Assembly: GCF_964340395.1 (NCBI RefSeq)
Contig: NC_135564.1
Location: 5,666,361-5,730,360, forward strand
Origin: Glandiceps talaboti
Lineage: Eukaryota > Hemichordata > Enteropneusta > Spengelidae
DNA length: 64,000 nucleotides
Reading direction: 5' to 3'
Of the stretch, positions 39,067-58,868 are shown piece after piece. The first letter of the stretch is position 1. Each line of letters starts with the position of its first letter. Under the pieces are notes generated by a model that was not told where the DNA came from, made no database searches, and saw only the letters and a list, made by a program, of their open reading frames with translations. Both the position numbers and the translations under genes were made by a program.

Positions 39067-42000
39067 ACTTTGTACAGGAAGTAAATTATGTGAATATTAA
39101 TTAAACTACACCAGGTGGTCGACTTAATGCTGTGGAGGAACTGATGGATCTATTACAGGAAATACAGTATTCTTTTTGAACTTTGTACAGGAAGTAAATG
39201 GTATGAATATTAATTAAACTATACCAGGTGGTCAACTTTTAAGTCTTGCCAACGTGGTCTCTGAGTGGAGGTGTAAATCTTAACAATACCATATATGAAC
39301 TAGACTACTTAATGGGGTACACCACGTTAGTAAAATAATGTTGACACATAATTCCAACATAGTCATAGATAGACTCTCACGGCATGGCATTTTCAAAGGG
39401 TAAAAAACAACAGTTGATTGATTTCTCTCTATAGACCTGTAATTAACAACCTTGGTGTGTCATAACAATAACAATCATTCAATTTCTTGGCCGACATCAT
39501 TACTTCCGCTCCACGGATTACACATGCATTATTGTTGCCATGTGACAATAAGTTGACCTTCTTGTTCTATTTTGACCTTCTAGTGTGAAATAAAATACTA
39601 TTGCAGGTAGGACAATTATCAGGATGTAGGGCAGACTGTACTATAGGCATGACAGTGATCTTAGTTGCAATATCATGGAGTGATAAAATACAGAATTATA
39701 TCGCAGTATATCGTGTGTATGATTATAATGAAATTGAGTCATGACTTTGAACTTAACATGAACTCAAGTGTCTATAAAGATACAGTAAACCTGGAAATTG
39801 TCGCTAAAGACTTATTTTCACTTATTTCACTGAAAAAAACCCACAAATATAAATTGTGACTAAAATGCTTCTTGTAGTTGTACATAAACACATTAATGTA
39901 CAGTCTGGTAATTAGTAAAAATAAGTAGTTACTAAAATGCCCTCTTCTTGTACATGAACACAATGTACCAGTCTGGTAATTAGCAAAAATTAGTCTTTGA
40001 GAACTAGCTGAAGACAGTAAAATCACAAAATTTTCTAGTGTCGAAAATATCTTGGTTTACGCCTAAAGATACATGTAGTATTAATCAGGAAATAGAGAGT
40101 AAGAAAGAATTTTCTCTAGTGAGATTAACAATAGATTAACTTGATAGGCTGACTAATACAGCATGAACAGCTGTTCTTAAAGAGCTTGTAAAATAGTTGT
40201 AAGTTGTTTTTCAAGGAGACAGAAATCAAAAACGGATTTGATGTCAGGGAATAATGGCAGGAGTAAGGGCAACAGACTATGACACTGTTCATATGAATAG
40301 TGCCATCTAGAGGTAGAACGAATTATTTGCAAGAAGTTAGTAATAAAACAACCAGGATATTACTTTGTCAATGTCTTTCTTATTTTAGTCCTGCCAATTC
40401 TTTCTTGTTCTCTTGAATACTTAACACTTTTGTTCAAAAATAAATTGAGGAAATTCTCACTGGACGGTAGGATTATTTTTTAAGTCTTTTCTGAATATTG
40501 TGTTAAAATTGGCATCAAAAGGTAACATATTCTTAGAGTTAGTCATTAAAATGGCATCTTCACATTTGATTTCTAGTGAAAGCATAGACTCAAATTTTGA
40601 CCTTCGCGTATATGTATCACTGCAGTGATATGCCACTAGAGGGCGCAGTAATGAAATATGAATGTAGCATGTGCATGTCGTCTTACCTCAGGTGATGAGT
40701 GACTGCACCAGTTGTACTGAACAATAGTAACCTGGCATCATAAGCTACTTGCCAGAATCTGTTTATTTTCTACCTCATACAGTATTATTTCTTTTAAGGA
40801 CCAGTCCTTTTTTATTACATATAATATTTTCAAATATTTTTTTTTTTAAAAACAGTTTTGAGAAACTTTGCTTACAAATGGAGATGATTTCTCCAGATGC
40901 AGTGTATATGAAAATAATTCATTTTTTTCAAGTTCAAGTTATTTTGAGAGTATTTCTTTTCCAGAAATGATATTTTACTTTGAAAGTTTTTATTGTATTG
41001 TACTTTCAATACCAAGTCAATTGTATAGTTAATAGTACAAAAAGTGTTCTGATGCCTGAAAAGATTTTTCATTTTTTTTTGTATGGCTTCAATTAAAAAT
41101 GTCCAAATGTGTCTTCATGAAATATGTGTTCATGTGTAATAATATCATGAATAATCAAGGTATTCTGACTTTGATATCTTTTGTTAATACCTTCAACTTG
41201 TTTCTTTTAGGGTAGTGTATCTCAGTTTGTCTCCAAACAGTACCAACTGTCATTATCCAGTGACAAATTGACCAATCACAGAGTTCCTTTTATACTATTC
41301 ATCTGTTTTTCTAACATGGCTGCCTCCAAAACCAAACTAACTTTAGTGAAGTTTAACAGTGCTTCAACATAAAGATGTTGATAAACTCCAGAAGCAAAAA
41401 TGAGCCAATGATAGTTCGACAGAATTAGCAAAGTATTGGTGTTGCCATCTTTAGAACTAGCAAACAAAACGAGGAGCACCCACCTTAATTATTCATGATG
41501 ATGATGTTATAAATAATGTTATAGAGAAAAACGACATTGACCTGCTGAAAGCTGAACCGCAGTAATGTAAGCATTCACTCAGATTGATGTACAAAGATAA
41601 ATACGCCATGCTTAAAAAGTGGAATATCTGACTCAAAATAAAGTCATGAGTTGTCATGACAACAAATGATATTTTCAGTTCTATATAGATTACAATATAT
41701 TGTAAACTTGAGAAATGCCACACACTGTCATCAATGTTGCATGTCTCATTACATTTACTTTGTATTTATTGTGTTCAAAACTGAATGTTTTTGAGTTTGT
41801 GAAGTTTTCCTGTCATTAATGTTTATTTTGCGTGTGCTATTTTCATGTCAAAGTATCTCCCATGTCTTAAATAAACTTGAGTTTATGAAAATATGTATTG
41901 ACTCAGTTTTGTCTATTGTCCTTGCTTATAAAATCAGTTAAACTTGTCTAATTTGGAAACGTGTTTCATATCTCCCAACTTTGCCACAAGTTTAGTAGTA

Positions 42001-42465
42001 GCATTATAGTATAACACTGAGGCTGCATTCTGTTGTGTTCAATCCAGAATACTAGTAATCAACTTGCTTGCATGCGTACGCCCTCAACGTACATTTAAAG
42101 ACTACTTTTGTTTTGACCAATTCAGTATATCCTGATGTTTATATTTACCGTTAGTAGCAAATTGTATTGTCTCATTCAAAATTCAACTTGTACTTTTCAC
42201 TCTTTTTTCCAACTGACACACAAATCTACACGAACAACTTCACAATAGCATTTTGCTCAGTTGTGCTAATGCCACTTATATGGTCCGTACATGTAATTAC
42301 TCAAACAGGGCATTACAAGTCAAATGCATGCATGCATGCACACACACATGCATACATATCCATCAAGTAAACCTCCGTAACGGTAAGGAATAATTTAATC
42401 TGACGCAATATATACACATTCAAACATGTATGTGTATATATCGACCTTGACAATATCAATTTTAT

Positions 42466-42610
42466 CAGTCGCCTGATGATCGCTGAGGAAGCATGAAACT
42501 CTGAGTAACAACTTATAACATCCTTATTCTTTTGAATTAAGTCTGTGTTACTAATATTGCATCGAGCACTGTTCTCTCCAGTGAGACTCCTATACGTATA
42601 TGTACATATA
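42466..42610 (+). repeat. Repeat with hammerhead-like core, copy 2
   Basis: CTGATGA (42473-42479) and GAAACTCTGAGTAACAAC (from 42495) repeat the core of the element at 2299-2334. The downstream GAGCACTGTTCTC and GTGAGACTCCTATACG recall the tail of that element, again followed by a TA-rich microsatellite. The stem between the two core boxes is weaker here. Confidence 0.45.
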
Positions 42611-42639
42611 CATATACCAGTATATATATACAGAATACA

Positions 42640-42682
42640 CACACACACATATATACATACATACATACATACATACATACAT

Positions 42683-42715
<33 letters not shown>

Positions 42716-42735
42716 TACATACATACATACATACA
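42640..42735. repeat. (ACAT)n / (AC)n microsatellite
   Basis: Imperfect tetranucleotide array 3' of the hammerhead-like repeat. Confidence 0.95.
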
Positions 42736-42810
42736 TTAACACACATACACACACAGAGTTCAGAAATGGTGAATCTTTCTGATTCTTTTGAACAGCAACA
42801 TTGTATTGTA

Positions 42811-42816
42811 TTTATT
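42811..42816 (-). promoter_or_regulatory. Polyadenylation signal of NACA
   Basis: AATAAA on the minus strand, 137 nt after the NACA stop codon and the first such hexamer after it that I noticed. Confidence 0.5.
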
Positions 42817-42952
42817 TGTCAGTGAAATTTAACCCATAATCAGAATGTACAGACTAAAGAATGTGGTATCAAAAAGAAAAGGGCAAATGAATATCCTACA
42901 AAGAAAAGTACCGGAAAAGGTAAATGAAGCCCCCCTGAAATGTCTTCTCTGA

Positions 42953-48854
<5,902 letters not shown>

Positions 48855-49304
48855 TTAAAATTGCAAAGTCCGTCGAATAGATTCAACAGCGTCCAACCTT
48901 TCACCTCGTACTGTCTCTTTAATACATTTTGATATTGCATAGGTTAATCTATTTTTAATTTCGCCTGGTGGGTCATGTAATAATCCACCTGAAAAAAAGA
49001 AACAAAACCACAGTGAACATAAACGTTGGCAAGCGAACACTTTTATCATTGTTTATCCCTCTGTGCGCACGGGTATGTATGTATGTATGTATGTATGTAT
49101 GTGTGTATGTGTGTGTGTGTATGTATGTATGTATGTATGTATGTATGTATGTATGTATGTATGTATGTATGTATGTATGTATGTATGTATGTATGCATGC
49201 ATGCATGTATGTGTCTGTGTAGGGTGGCTCTAGCTGTTTGTCTGTATGTCTAGTCTGTCTAGGTGACTGGCTGGCTGACTGGATGGCTGTCTAGTCTGTT
49301 TGTT

Positions 49305-49375
<71 letters not shown>

Positions 49376-51146
49376 TTCACTTTCTCTGTGAATAGCCCAA
49401 GTATTGTTATTCACCTGTCTCAATGGATATATTGCTCAATAAGTTTTGGCTTTTATCTATTCTACTTGCTTGTCCATGATCTGTGAAAAGTTCGAGACAA
49501 GCAGACGCATACGAGAAATCGGCATACTCCATCACGAGAGGGCAATATTTTTCTGGTTCAGTTGCCAAGTTCATGGAAAACTCCGTTAAACAATCATGAT
49601 TGCAAGGTTTTCCTCCAAGGTATTTCAGCTGAACAGTTTTGTTTTGTCCCCAGTATGCTGCAATTAATTGAGAGAGACACATGTAAATATCAGTTAATGA
49701 GATCTGTGTACGACAATCTATGATTAACCATTTGGGGGTGTTACCTTTGCGTCAAGACCCTTAGGAGACTTGGCCAACCGGGCCTACGCTGGGAGGTCTT
49801 TTGAAATCATCCTGAAGTTATGCGTGTTAGCGCACCCTTGGCGCGTATCATGTGCGCATGCCGTCCTAGTATAAGCTGTGACGGAAACTATTATAAACAT
49901 GTGAGCAGGGATGCCTGCGTGTAAACTGGGATGAACACGTCTTTTGAAAAATTCAAAAATTCTTGATATTTAGTTACTTATTAGGTTACTATAGTAAGAA
50001 AAATGATAAATTAAATCGAACCATAAAGATATAAGTTTATAAGCGATGTTACTTAATCAATATTTCCATGGTCACACATTGATTTCAAATTCTCTGTGGT
50101 TTTGACTTCGGGTGCTAATTCACGAGGTTTTGTTTATTAGATTTTTTTTTACTTTCATTATAGTGGTTTTTATTTAATGTAAGATCCAGGCACTCTATCT
50201 GTTGGACCTCATGGATTCTTTATTGATATGCGCAATGGCACACATCGTCTATATGTACCGAAACATACATATAAATTGTGCCATTTAAACTATTTATATT
50301 GCGTATAATACTGGTTGGGATATCTCCTAATCGTGACTTCTACTGAAACAGCAGCTAGAGGAAAACAGATCCGTTCTTTTATAAATCGGAACGCCAACAG
50401 CGGTATCGTTAACTAATAAAGATTGTCGTCACGGAGTCCGATATGTAATAATAAACTCCCACACACAACTCGAATTTTGTTGGATTTCTGTTAATCCTCT
50501 ATTAGACACCAAAATATTTCTATCAGTCTAGTAATCCAAAATACCTTTTCTGTTTCGCTGAAATTTTTTTACAAAAACATGACCTGGTTCGTTCAATGAT
50601 TTTCAAGGGGGAAGTCGTATCGAACGTGACAAATTGATGAGATAATTACTGATAGCACAGAACAATTTCATACCTTGATCTGTTTCACTTTTATCCAATA
50701 TGACAATATCGTCCAAATTTAGCATTACAAGTCTTCCCGAGGGCGCGACAACAAAATTATGTACATTCATATTAGTCGGTAAAAGTAGCCAATCACTGCT
50801 GAGTCGCTGGAGGGCGTAGATCATATCTAATAGTCGTAACGCAAGACGTGCTCGTTCTTTCCAATCTGCTTTGAAAGATTGATACAAAGGTGCCCCCGCG
50901 TCTTCAGTAATAATCACATTACCACATTCACCAAAATATCTTGGAAATGGCCAAAAAATTTTGTCAAACGATGAAAAGAACTGGAAAAAAGAGAAGAGAT
51001 TTATATATATTGATGGTATGCATACACACGTGAATATTCATCACAGTTTTATTGTACAGTATGTTAAACTATGCATGGTATAAAACATGTCTGACTTCCT
51101 CCGTCTATTCATCATGATCAGTCATTCATCTACACTGTACTGAAAC

Positions 51147-51226
<80 letters not shown>

Positions 51227-51497
51227 TAGAGATATACGAACGTATATGTGAGTGTGTGTGTGTTTGTGTTTGTGTGTGTGTGTGTGTGTGTGTCTCAAGT
51301 GCCAATACAGAAAGTATACACCGTGACATTGACCATGGTAATAAATGGGTGTGACACATCTCATAGTGCACAACTTTGAACAAGTTTTCAACGTAGTATT
51401 TATAAAAGTGAACGTTAACAGTTTCTGATAATTCTAGAGATTGTTAAATGTTCACTTTTACAAGTACAATGTTTCAAACTTGCGAAAACGCGTGTGT

Positions 51498-51555
<58 letters not shown>

Positions 51556-54366
51556 AAAACTATGTGATGTCTGCCATGCTTCAATGTCATCATTCCTTAC
51601 CACTTGTGAATTTCCGATAATTCTAGAGACATACATACCTTTAATAATAAAGCATCAGGATTTAAGATAAATGCTGTGATTAGGTGGGATATTATTGTCA
51701 CTGCCGGTGTAGTAGTAGGTTCCTTTACTTGATATACTTTCCATACAGTATCCAGAAATCTCTGTGACATGCAAAACTTGGAAGTTATCGATCTAAAATG
51801 ATATAATGAAGAGTAGCTGGTATAAATCAAATCATTAGGGCATTAATAAGCCAGATCCTATACGGCAGGAGAAAATTCACTCGCAGATATATCAACCTGT
51901 GTGAACATGTCGACCGTTTACCGCGATCTTTTGGCGGAACGAGAACAGAGCATTTCTTTAGGTACAATTTACAGTTTCCCAGTGGATTGTTAAAATATTT
52001 AAAGTGCAGCTCAGTTTGAATATCAGTTGATTTTCACGACTTTAAATATCCAGTTATTCCCACTGGGTTTGAATGTCATACTTTGAAGCGTGGCGAGCAC
52101 TGATACATGGTAGGGTTTGTTTGATACATATTTCATGAATGTATACCTATATGTTGAAACTCACAGTTGAGGATAGAAAACGATTAGAGCACGTTGTATC
52201 GTGAAGTAAACCTCGGGGATTACTATCTCTCTCGCTCCGTAAATTGACTTTTATGATCCGTTATGAATATAACATAATACAATTTACCTCCACGTGGGTA
52301 TTTTATAGCTTGAAATCGTTTTCTGTATGTACCACAATTGTTTATATCATCCATATCACGTGTAAAGTAAAGTATACTGTTTCATTTGCTAATTGACCAC
52401 GTTAGAAAGTCCACATGTTATATATATATATATAGGGGTGTACAACAGTTGCAAATAAACCGATTGAAAGAGTTCATTTTTACACTTGGTATGACTGCTA
52501 CATGTATAAACAAGTGTAGCACATAGAGAAAGTGTTTTACTTCAGTGTTACCCGTTGTGATATAACCAGAAAGTGATATGAATTAAACTATATTTCACCA
52601 CAAAGATAATGATAAAGATTTACAAAAAATATAGAAGACCAAGTATGTGTCATACACAGATGTGGAAATATACTATACTCCAATAGGGAACTTGCAATCC
52701 AGACTGAGCATGCTCAGACGCAAAGGACTGTGGGATTATCTGTGGTCATCATAATACCTAATCTGGAGCTACTGATAATATTAACCTCCCACAATGATTG
52801 TCAGGGTCCGACTATGAATTCGTGGTTATAAACAATGTATCAACATTGTGACAATACTAATTGATTAGTAATTATTATCACTTTTCCCATGATGCAACAT
52901 TCAACATGGCGAGTTTGCAAGTTCCCTATTGACGCAACCTGTCCTCATTCTCACGGTAAGGTAGAGGCGGTGTGATATACAGGCCTGTGTACATTGGTGC
53001 ATCAGTCAGTCACGTGACATCCATTACCCCTATAGAGCATAATACAATCTCTCTGGGGAGTCCCCTTTGTATTCCCGTCTGTCGCTGCCATTTCTAAACT
53101 ACAATAGAATCACGCCACTACAACACCCTACCACAGAGTTATATATGACAAAACATTGCAGAATAATAATGGTATAATAACTTCATGGATATTCTTAGTG
53201 AAATTTGTAATAGGTCCCCAGATCAAAGACATCTGTAAAAAAACAAGTAGTGTTTCGATAAGAACAGAAAAAATAATCAACTATTTCTGTACTATACGAC
53301 AGCAACTTCGTGTACGAAATGTCGACTTCTGTACATGCATGTTTGCAGATCTTTGCATATATCATGACAGACTATGCCGTAGAGAGACAGAGAGACAGAG
53401 GGACGATGAATAATAGACACAGACTTCATGAAATCCTTTGTTAATCTAGGGACTATAAAGTTCTCAAATTGCAGTATATCCTACTAGCAAACATTGCTAA
53501 GAAAAATTATCAATTATATATCTACAGTGGCTTTTAAGACATGTATTTTTTTACGCAGCCCTAAGCAATAAACGCCATTTTGAAAGAGATACTTCATGAT
53601 ACTGTGTATACTATTAGAACAAATTACAGTATTCGGAGTAAAATACCATACCACATACTATAGCTAGTACTCACCTTTTGCCAAACGAGTATTGCTCGTT
53701 CGATTTTCTGAAACCTGCGTAATTTGAGGTTCCTATTTCATTTGACCGAAATGAGTTAACGAGTTCCTCAAAAAATTTACACTTTTTGCCAATACCAGTC
53801 GCATGGTTATCAGTCACAGAGTCTTTGTTCAAATTTGTGTAGCAATTTGCGAGAAACCCGTAAAACTTTTTCACTTCAAGATTGGTTAGAAATCCTTTGC
53901 CGACAATTTTAAGCGAGTTGAAATGTCCGGAGTAGGTATCTTTTCCACCGGGATTGTCGTTGGCTATGTTAGAAGTGTTAAGTGTTATGTGTCCGTCCTC
54001 TACTAGATCACACACCGATGTGCCGTAACAAACTGGACACCTATCCACTTCATACGGATACTGAGAAATATTGACGTGGGTGTGTGTTATTTGTACACGC
54101 TGGCTAATTTCGTCTTTCTCTTTGCTCGTATGAAGCTCATCAGCGATATAGTTGTCCTTGCGTGAAAGAACTCTTGGTTTGAAGACATTTATACCGACAA
54201 TATCATCAACTTCCGGTTTTACATTCACGTACTTACCCTGAGTAAATTCACTTTTTTGTTTACCATTTGGTAACACGTAATTTGTAAACACCACTGTGTA
54301 TATTAGACACAAGAAACCGACACCAGCAAATAATTTGTAGAGTCTTTTCCGTCTAAAAAATGACAT
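48855..54366 (-). CDS. DIPK2-family divergent pseudokinase, paralog 2
   Basis: Five minus-strand coding exons (53675-54366, 51639-51792, 50674-50980, 49415-49657, 48855-48988) join at phases 2, 0, 1 and 1, the same as paralog 1, and encode 509 residues. The chosen ATG (54364-54366) gives MSFFRRKRLYKLF followed by a signal-anchor helix (AGVGFLCLIYTVVFTNYV). The family block YPYEVDRCPVCYGTSVC, the segment LNPDALLLK, WPFPRYFGECGNVII and the C-terminal GGLLHDPPGEI are all present. The catalytic-loop equivalent reads NMNVHNFVV: Asn352 replaces the catalytic Asp and Asn357 is kept. The magnesium-binding position is Asn370 (LVMLNLDD). Both acidic catalytic residues are therefore gone, predicting a pseudokinase of the secretory pathway. 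A DIPK2A or DIPK2B orthology call is not possible from sequence reading alone. Confidence 0.88.
49073..49206. repeat. (TATG)n microsatellite
   Basis: Tetranucleotide array in intron 4 of DIPK2-like paralog 2. Confidence 0.95.
49296..49375. repeat. (TGTC)n microsatellite
   Basis: About 18 units, ending about 40 bp before the exon 4 boundary of DIPK2-like paralog 2. Confidence 0.95.
51148..51293. repeat. (GA)n and (GT)n compound microsatellite
   Basis: About 35 GA units, a short G run, a unique spacer, then about 20 GT units, in an intron of paralog 2. Confidence 0.95.
51499..51554. repeat. (GT)n microsatellite
   Basis: About 28 dinucleotide units about 85 bp from an exon of paralog 2. Confidence 0.95.
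52682..52930. mobile_element. 249-bp MITE-like element (family C), copy 2
   Basis: Same length and terminal inverted repeats (AATAGGGAACTTGCAA; complement of TTGCAAGTTCCCTATT) as the copy at 16606-16854. It lies in intron 1 of DIPK2-like paralog 2, and its two ends are closer to perfect complements than those of copy 1. Confidence 0.8.
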
Positions 54367-55767
54367 TTCCGTATAGATCGTCGCACACAGTGTTGAAGCG
54401 AAATGAAAGTTTAAGCAATGTTGACGTTGACACACCTTTCAAACCTTTGTAATTGTTCAACGAAGTGTCGTTATAATGTCAGTTGCTCACTGATCCCAAC
54501 TGGTAGCTTCAATGGTGAATACAGCCTACTGTACAAGACAATTATGTAACATCGGCATTTGTTATACCACAGTCGTTGAATTATCAACCCGTGCATGTTA
54601 CACTAAATACATTTATAGTAAACTATTTCATTTTAGGGTTTTACACTGACACAAAATTGTATCACGTGAATAGTCGGATAGATACACTCCTGTGGTTATA
54701 GGGTAGATGTCGATAAAGCGGTCAACTCACCGTGTCACCTGTTTTGACGTCACCCCTATGGAATAGTTCAGTCGACCGCGGTTCTTGGAAAGATGTCCCA
54801 TTTCCGAGAACACCTTTTATCTGATTTACACTAGCATTGTCATCAAACAAAACACAGCCTTAGGTACTGTCGTATCTATATCGTATACGTACACAGGGAC
54901 AGCATGTAAGGATAGCTATTGGACATCAACTTGAACAAACAGCTTCTACAAGAACTGTCAATAATCATAAAATGCCGCAATTTTCAGTATTCATTGTAAA
55001 CATTGGCACAACAACATCTGTGTGCGTCGGTCCCATTCCCCATTACACGCCTCAACGTAGCATGACAGGAAAATATTGGAATAAATGGTGTTATATTAAA
55101 ACCACATGAAGCATAATACTGTTTGTAGCATAATGGTAACATGCATATTAAACAGTTCAGAGATCAAAACTGAACGAGGCGTAACCCAAGTTAAATTTTA
55201 TTAACTTCATCAAATACACTTACTTTCATCAAATACACAGAGAACTTGAGCAAAAAAAAGCAAAAAAACATGTGGTACTCTCTCGCGCTTATATATTTGG
55301 AACGCTATGTAAATTACTCACATTCTTTTATAAAAACTCGAGATAAAATGAGTTTCATACATTAAAATCACATCGTCGTAAACTATAGCCTCTTTTACGG
55401 CACCATCCAATACGCGCCACAAGAGGTGATACATTGATACATCAGTGATTAGGTGATACATATTTCGTTGCTTCAACAGAAATACATTGTGATCTGGCTG
55501 GTGAGAATTTCAAATCAAATCATTCGCAGAACCAACCGAACATAGTGAAATCTGCCACTCGTGGACCAATCATTCCAACCCATAGAACTGACATGTCCCA
55601 AACTGCCTTTCTTTGATGGCACTTTTCCAAGTATCACAAAAAGCGGAAGTAGTTCTGGGTTCATTATCCTTGAGACTAGACTTATTAATATCACAGCAGA
55701 TAGAATGCTATATCACCAACATCGTAAACAATATATATACAATATGCTATATGCTATATGCTATATG

Positions 55768-56112
<345 letters not shown>

Positions 56113-56810
56113 TGTTAATTAATTTCAAGTCTACCTTGAAAGATAGGTTGGGATAGACCATACGTTTCTTGGATAAGTGATATGTTCATGTTATATATGG
56201 GTTGAAAAGACTAGGCTGGTCCACGAGTGGCAGATTTCACTACGTTCGGTTGGTTCTGCGAATGATTTGATTTGACATTCTCATCAGCCAGATCACAATG
56301 TATTTCTGTTGAAGCAACGAAATATGTATCACCTAATCACTGATGTATCACCTCTTGTGGCGCGTCTTGGACGGTGCCGTAAAAGAGGCTGTAGTTTTAA
56401 TACGACGATGTGCATTTTACGAGTCTCGAGTTTTTATCAAATAAAAGATGCAATAGTTTGTAATTAACGTGTACGAGAACGTGTATTGATACACATAAAA
56501 CTTTTCTTGTATAGTTGTATTGGGCGAACCATACACTTTCCGGTCACAGCGGTCTTACTTGGAAATCAGGACGCATAAGTTGTTTTGGCTATTGTTCTTT
56601 GGTGATCATTGACGGAGTTCGTGGTAAATACCCTATCAGCTAAACATTATCGTGGCGTGATTTCGGCGAAGAGCGGAACAAAGGTCAAAGTCCCGGGGTC
56701 AAAGAAGGGTATAAACGCCAGACAAACAACCGGAAGTCTGTGACTATAAAAACCAAGATACTTTTGATTTTGCAGGATATCATTGAGTGGTCTGTATACT
56801 GTAAGCAGTC

Positions 56811-58830
56811 ATGGATAGCTCCAGATACATAGTACTCAGTTTAACCATTGCAGGTAAGTCATTTCAGCTTTCCTTCATAAATTCTGTGTTTTGTTATATA
56901 AGGTGCCTCTGATAGACGAGTACTTGTCCGTTCGGCATATATTTTACATAGTGATTAATATTTGGATATGCATAACTCAGGGTATTCCCCATGAAAGTAG
57001 AAATATAGGCCATCGCTGAAAATCACGCTAAAACGTGTTTGTTACAAACTAAGTTAAAACGTGTTTTTTTCCCGCAAGCTTGAACGGTTTCCTCTGACGC
57101 TGAGGGCACGTCGCACGTGGATTGATTAGCCGCATGGTTCAAAGAGTACAACGATGCATTGACGCCGTTTTCATTAAATCCCGTGTACCTTTGAGAGATA
57201 TACGGTGTATATTCGTACTCTAAAGCCTTAGTATCGAATCATGTCGATAAGATTCTCTTTTCGTTTTCGGGCACATCGATATTACAAGGCATATCGAAAG
57301 ACACCACGGATACCACTAGTCTATAGTGTCACGTGTGTTGAGTTATTTTCCGGGGTTATTATTGAGAAATCCGATAAATTCCCTCACACCCTGTGAGGAA
57401 ACTAAAATAAGGACAGCAAGAACCATTTTTGAAAGTAAAACAAACTATGACGCATAATTTGTGGTTAGGTTATTTATTGAACAGAAAACCTTGTCATACG
57501 ACTCTCGACTCTAATACTAACAACTAATACTATTTTGGAAATAAAGGTAACGCCCACAAGTTTACCGTATATGTAATTCTTACACTCTATGTTTCATCGT
57601 CTTCAAGTTGGCACCCCCCCCCCCCACGAATACTTCTGTAATACACCATACTTCATATTGGACATCTACTAATTGTAACGATTCTATAGTGAAATATCTA
57701 ATTACTGAATGGGGACGAAATTATGAATCGCGACACTGGCAGAGATTACGGGTCGGGTCCCTACATACATACTGCACGTAAAGCGATTATGTCATTGCGT
57801 AAGTTAACACGGTTTGTTCTCTTTTTTTCGTCACAGTGGTTGTTTTTAGCGGGTCTTCATTTGCCGATGTAGTGGGAGAATGTCAGGGAGTTGCTGGGTC
57901 AGAATCTTGTCGAGACTTCGTTGGTGGAGGATTTTGTTTCCATACAAACAACCCATTACGTCAGCAGTGCGTTGATGGCATCTGTCAGTGTACCAGTGCC
58001 GATTACTCCAAATGTTCATGTTTACGTAAGTACTATAGACAATGTCTACATATTTACCGACTTTAACTATAGACGATGGTATATTATACTTATAGACGAT
58101 GTATATGTATATACCGACTTTGACAATAGTATATTATAATAGACAATGACTTTCACTATAGACAACGGTATATTATAGATAACGTCTATGTATATATCGA
58201 CATTGACCATAGACAGTGGTATATTATATACACGGTCTATATACTGCCTTTGACATAGACAGTAGTATATTCAATTTGGTATGTGTGATGTATATCAATG
58301 CTGGTCTTCGAATAATAAAAACATATTTAAATTATAATTCCAGCAAATGTCAATGGCTGTGAGATTGAAGCAGACACAGATAATGCCATGGCAACGTACT
58401 CATTCCGAGGGGGTCAGAGTACCGGTGGATATAAAGTCTTCAGCTGTATTGGTGAGAATCCAACGTATGAGTTACACGTGATTTCTAACTATGAAGGAAG
58501 CAGTCCACACCACAGTGCCAGTACTACACGTGTTGATGTCCACGGACGTGGCAGCGGAAAACCTATTGTCCTCGTGTTCACTTCCTATGAACCTGTCAGA
58601 TGGATTCTGAACTTTAGTGAGCCAAATGTTATTGTGGAGAAAATTGTTTTGGTAAGTAACAGAACCGAAACTTTTAATATCATGAAAACTGGGTGGGAAG
58701 AGGTAGGGGGTTTAAAAATGGTAATATCATTTTACCATAATGTTGAATTTTTGCCAGATAAATTTGGAAGCCAAGGGTCGTATACGTATTAACAGATCGA
58801 TGAAAGGTTTGATAAAGAGACGGACGGACG

Positions 58831-58868
<38 letters not shown>

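Larger units (their letters stand above)
39067..42952. other. Intergenic region between DIPK2-like paralog 1 and NACA (convergent 3' ends)
   Basis: It holds the 3' UTRs of both convergent genes, the 113-bp duplication, and a repeat with a hammerhead-like core followed by a microsatellite (42466-42735). No additional gene is supported. Confidence 0.6.

Noticed and set aside
39104-39180. Extra coding exon at the end of DIPK2-like paralog 1
   Set aside because: The coding similarity is due to a 113-bp tandem duplication placed after the stop codon; no acceptor site precedes it.
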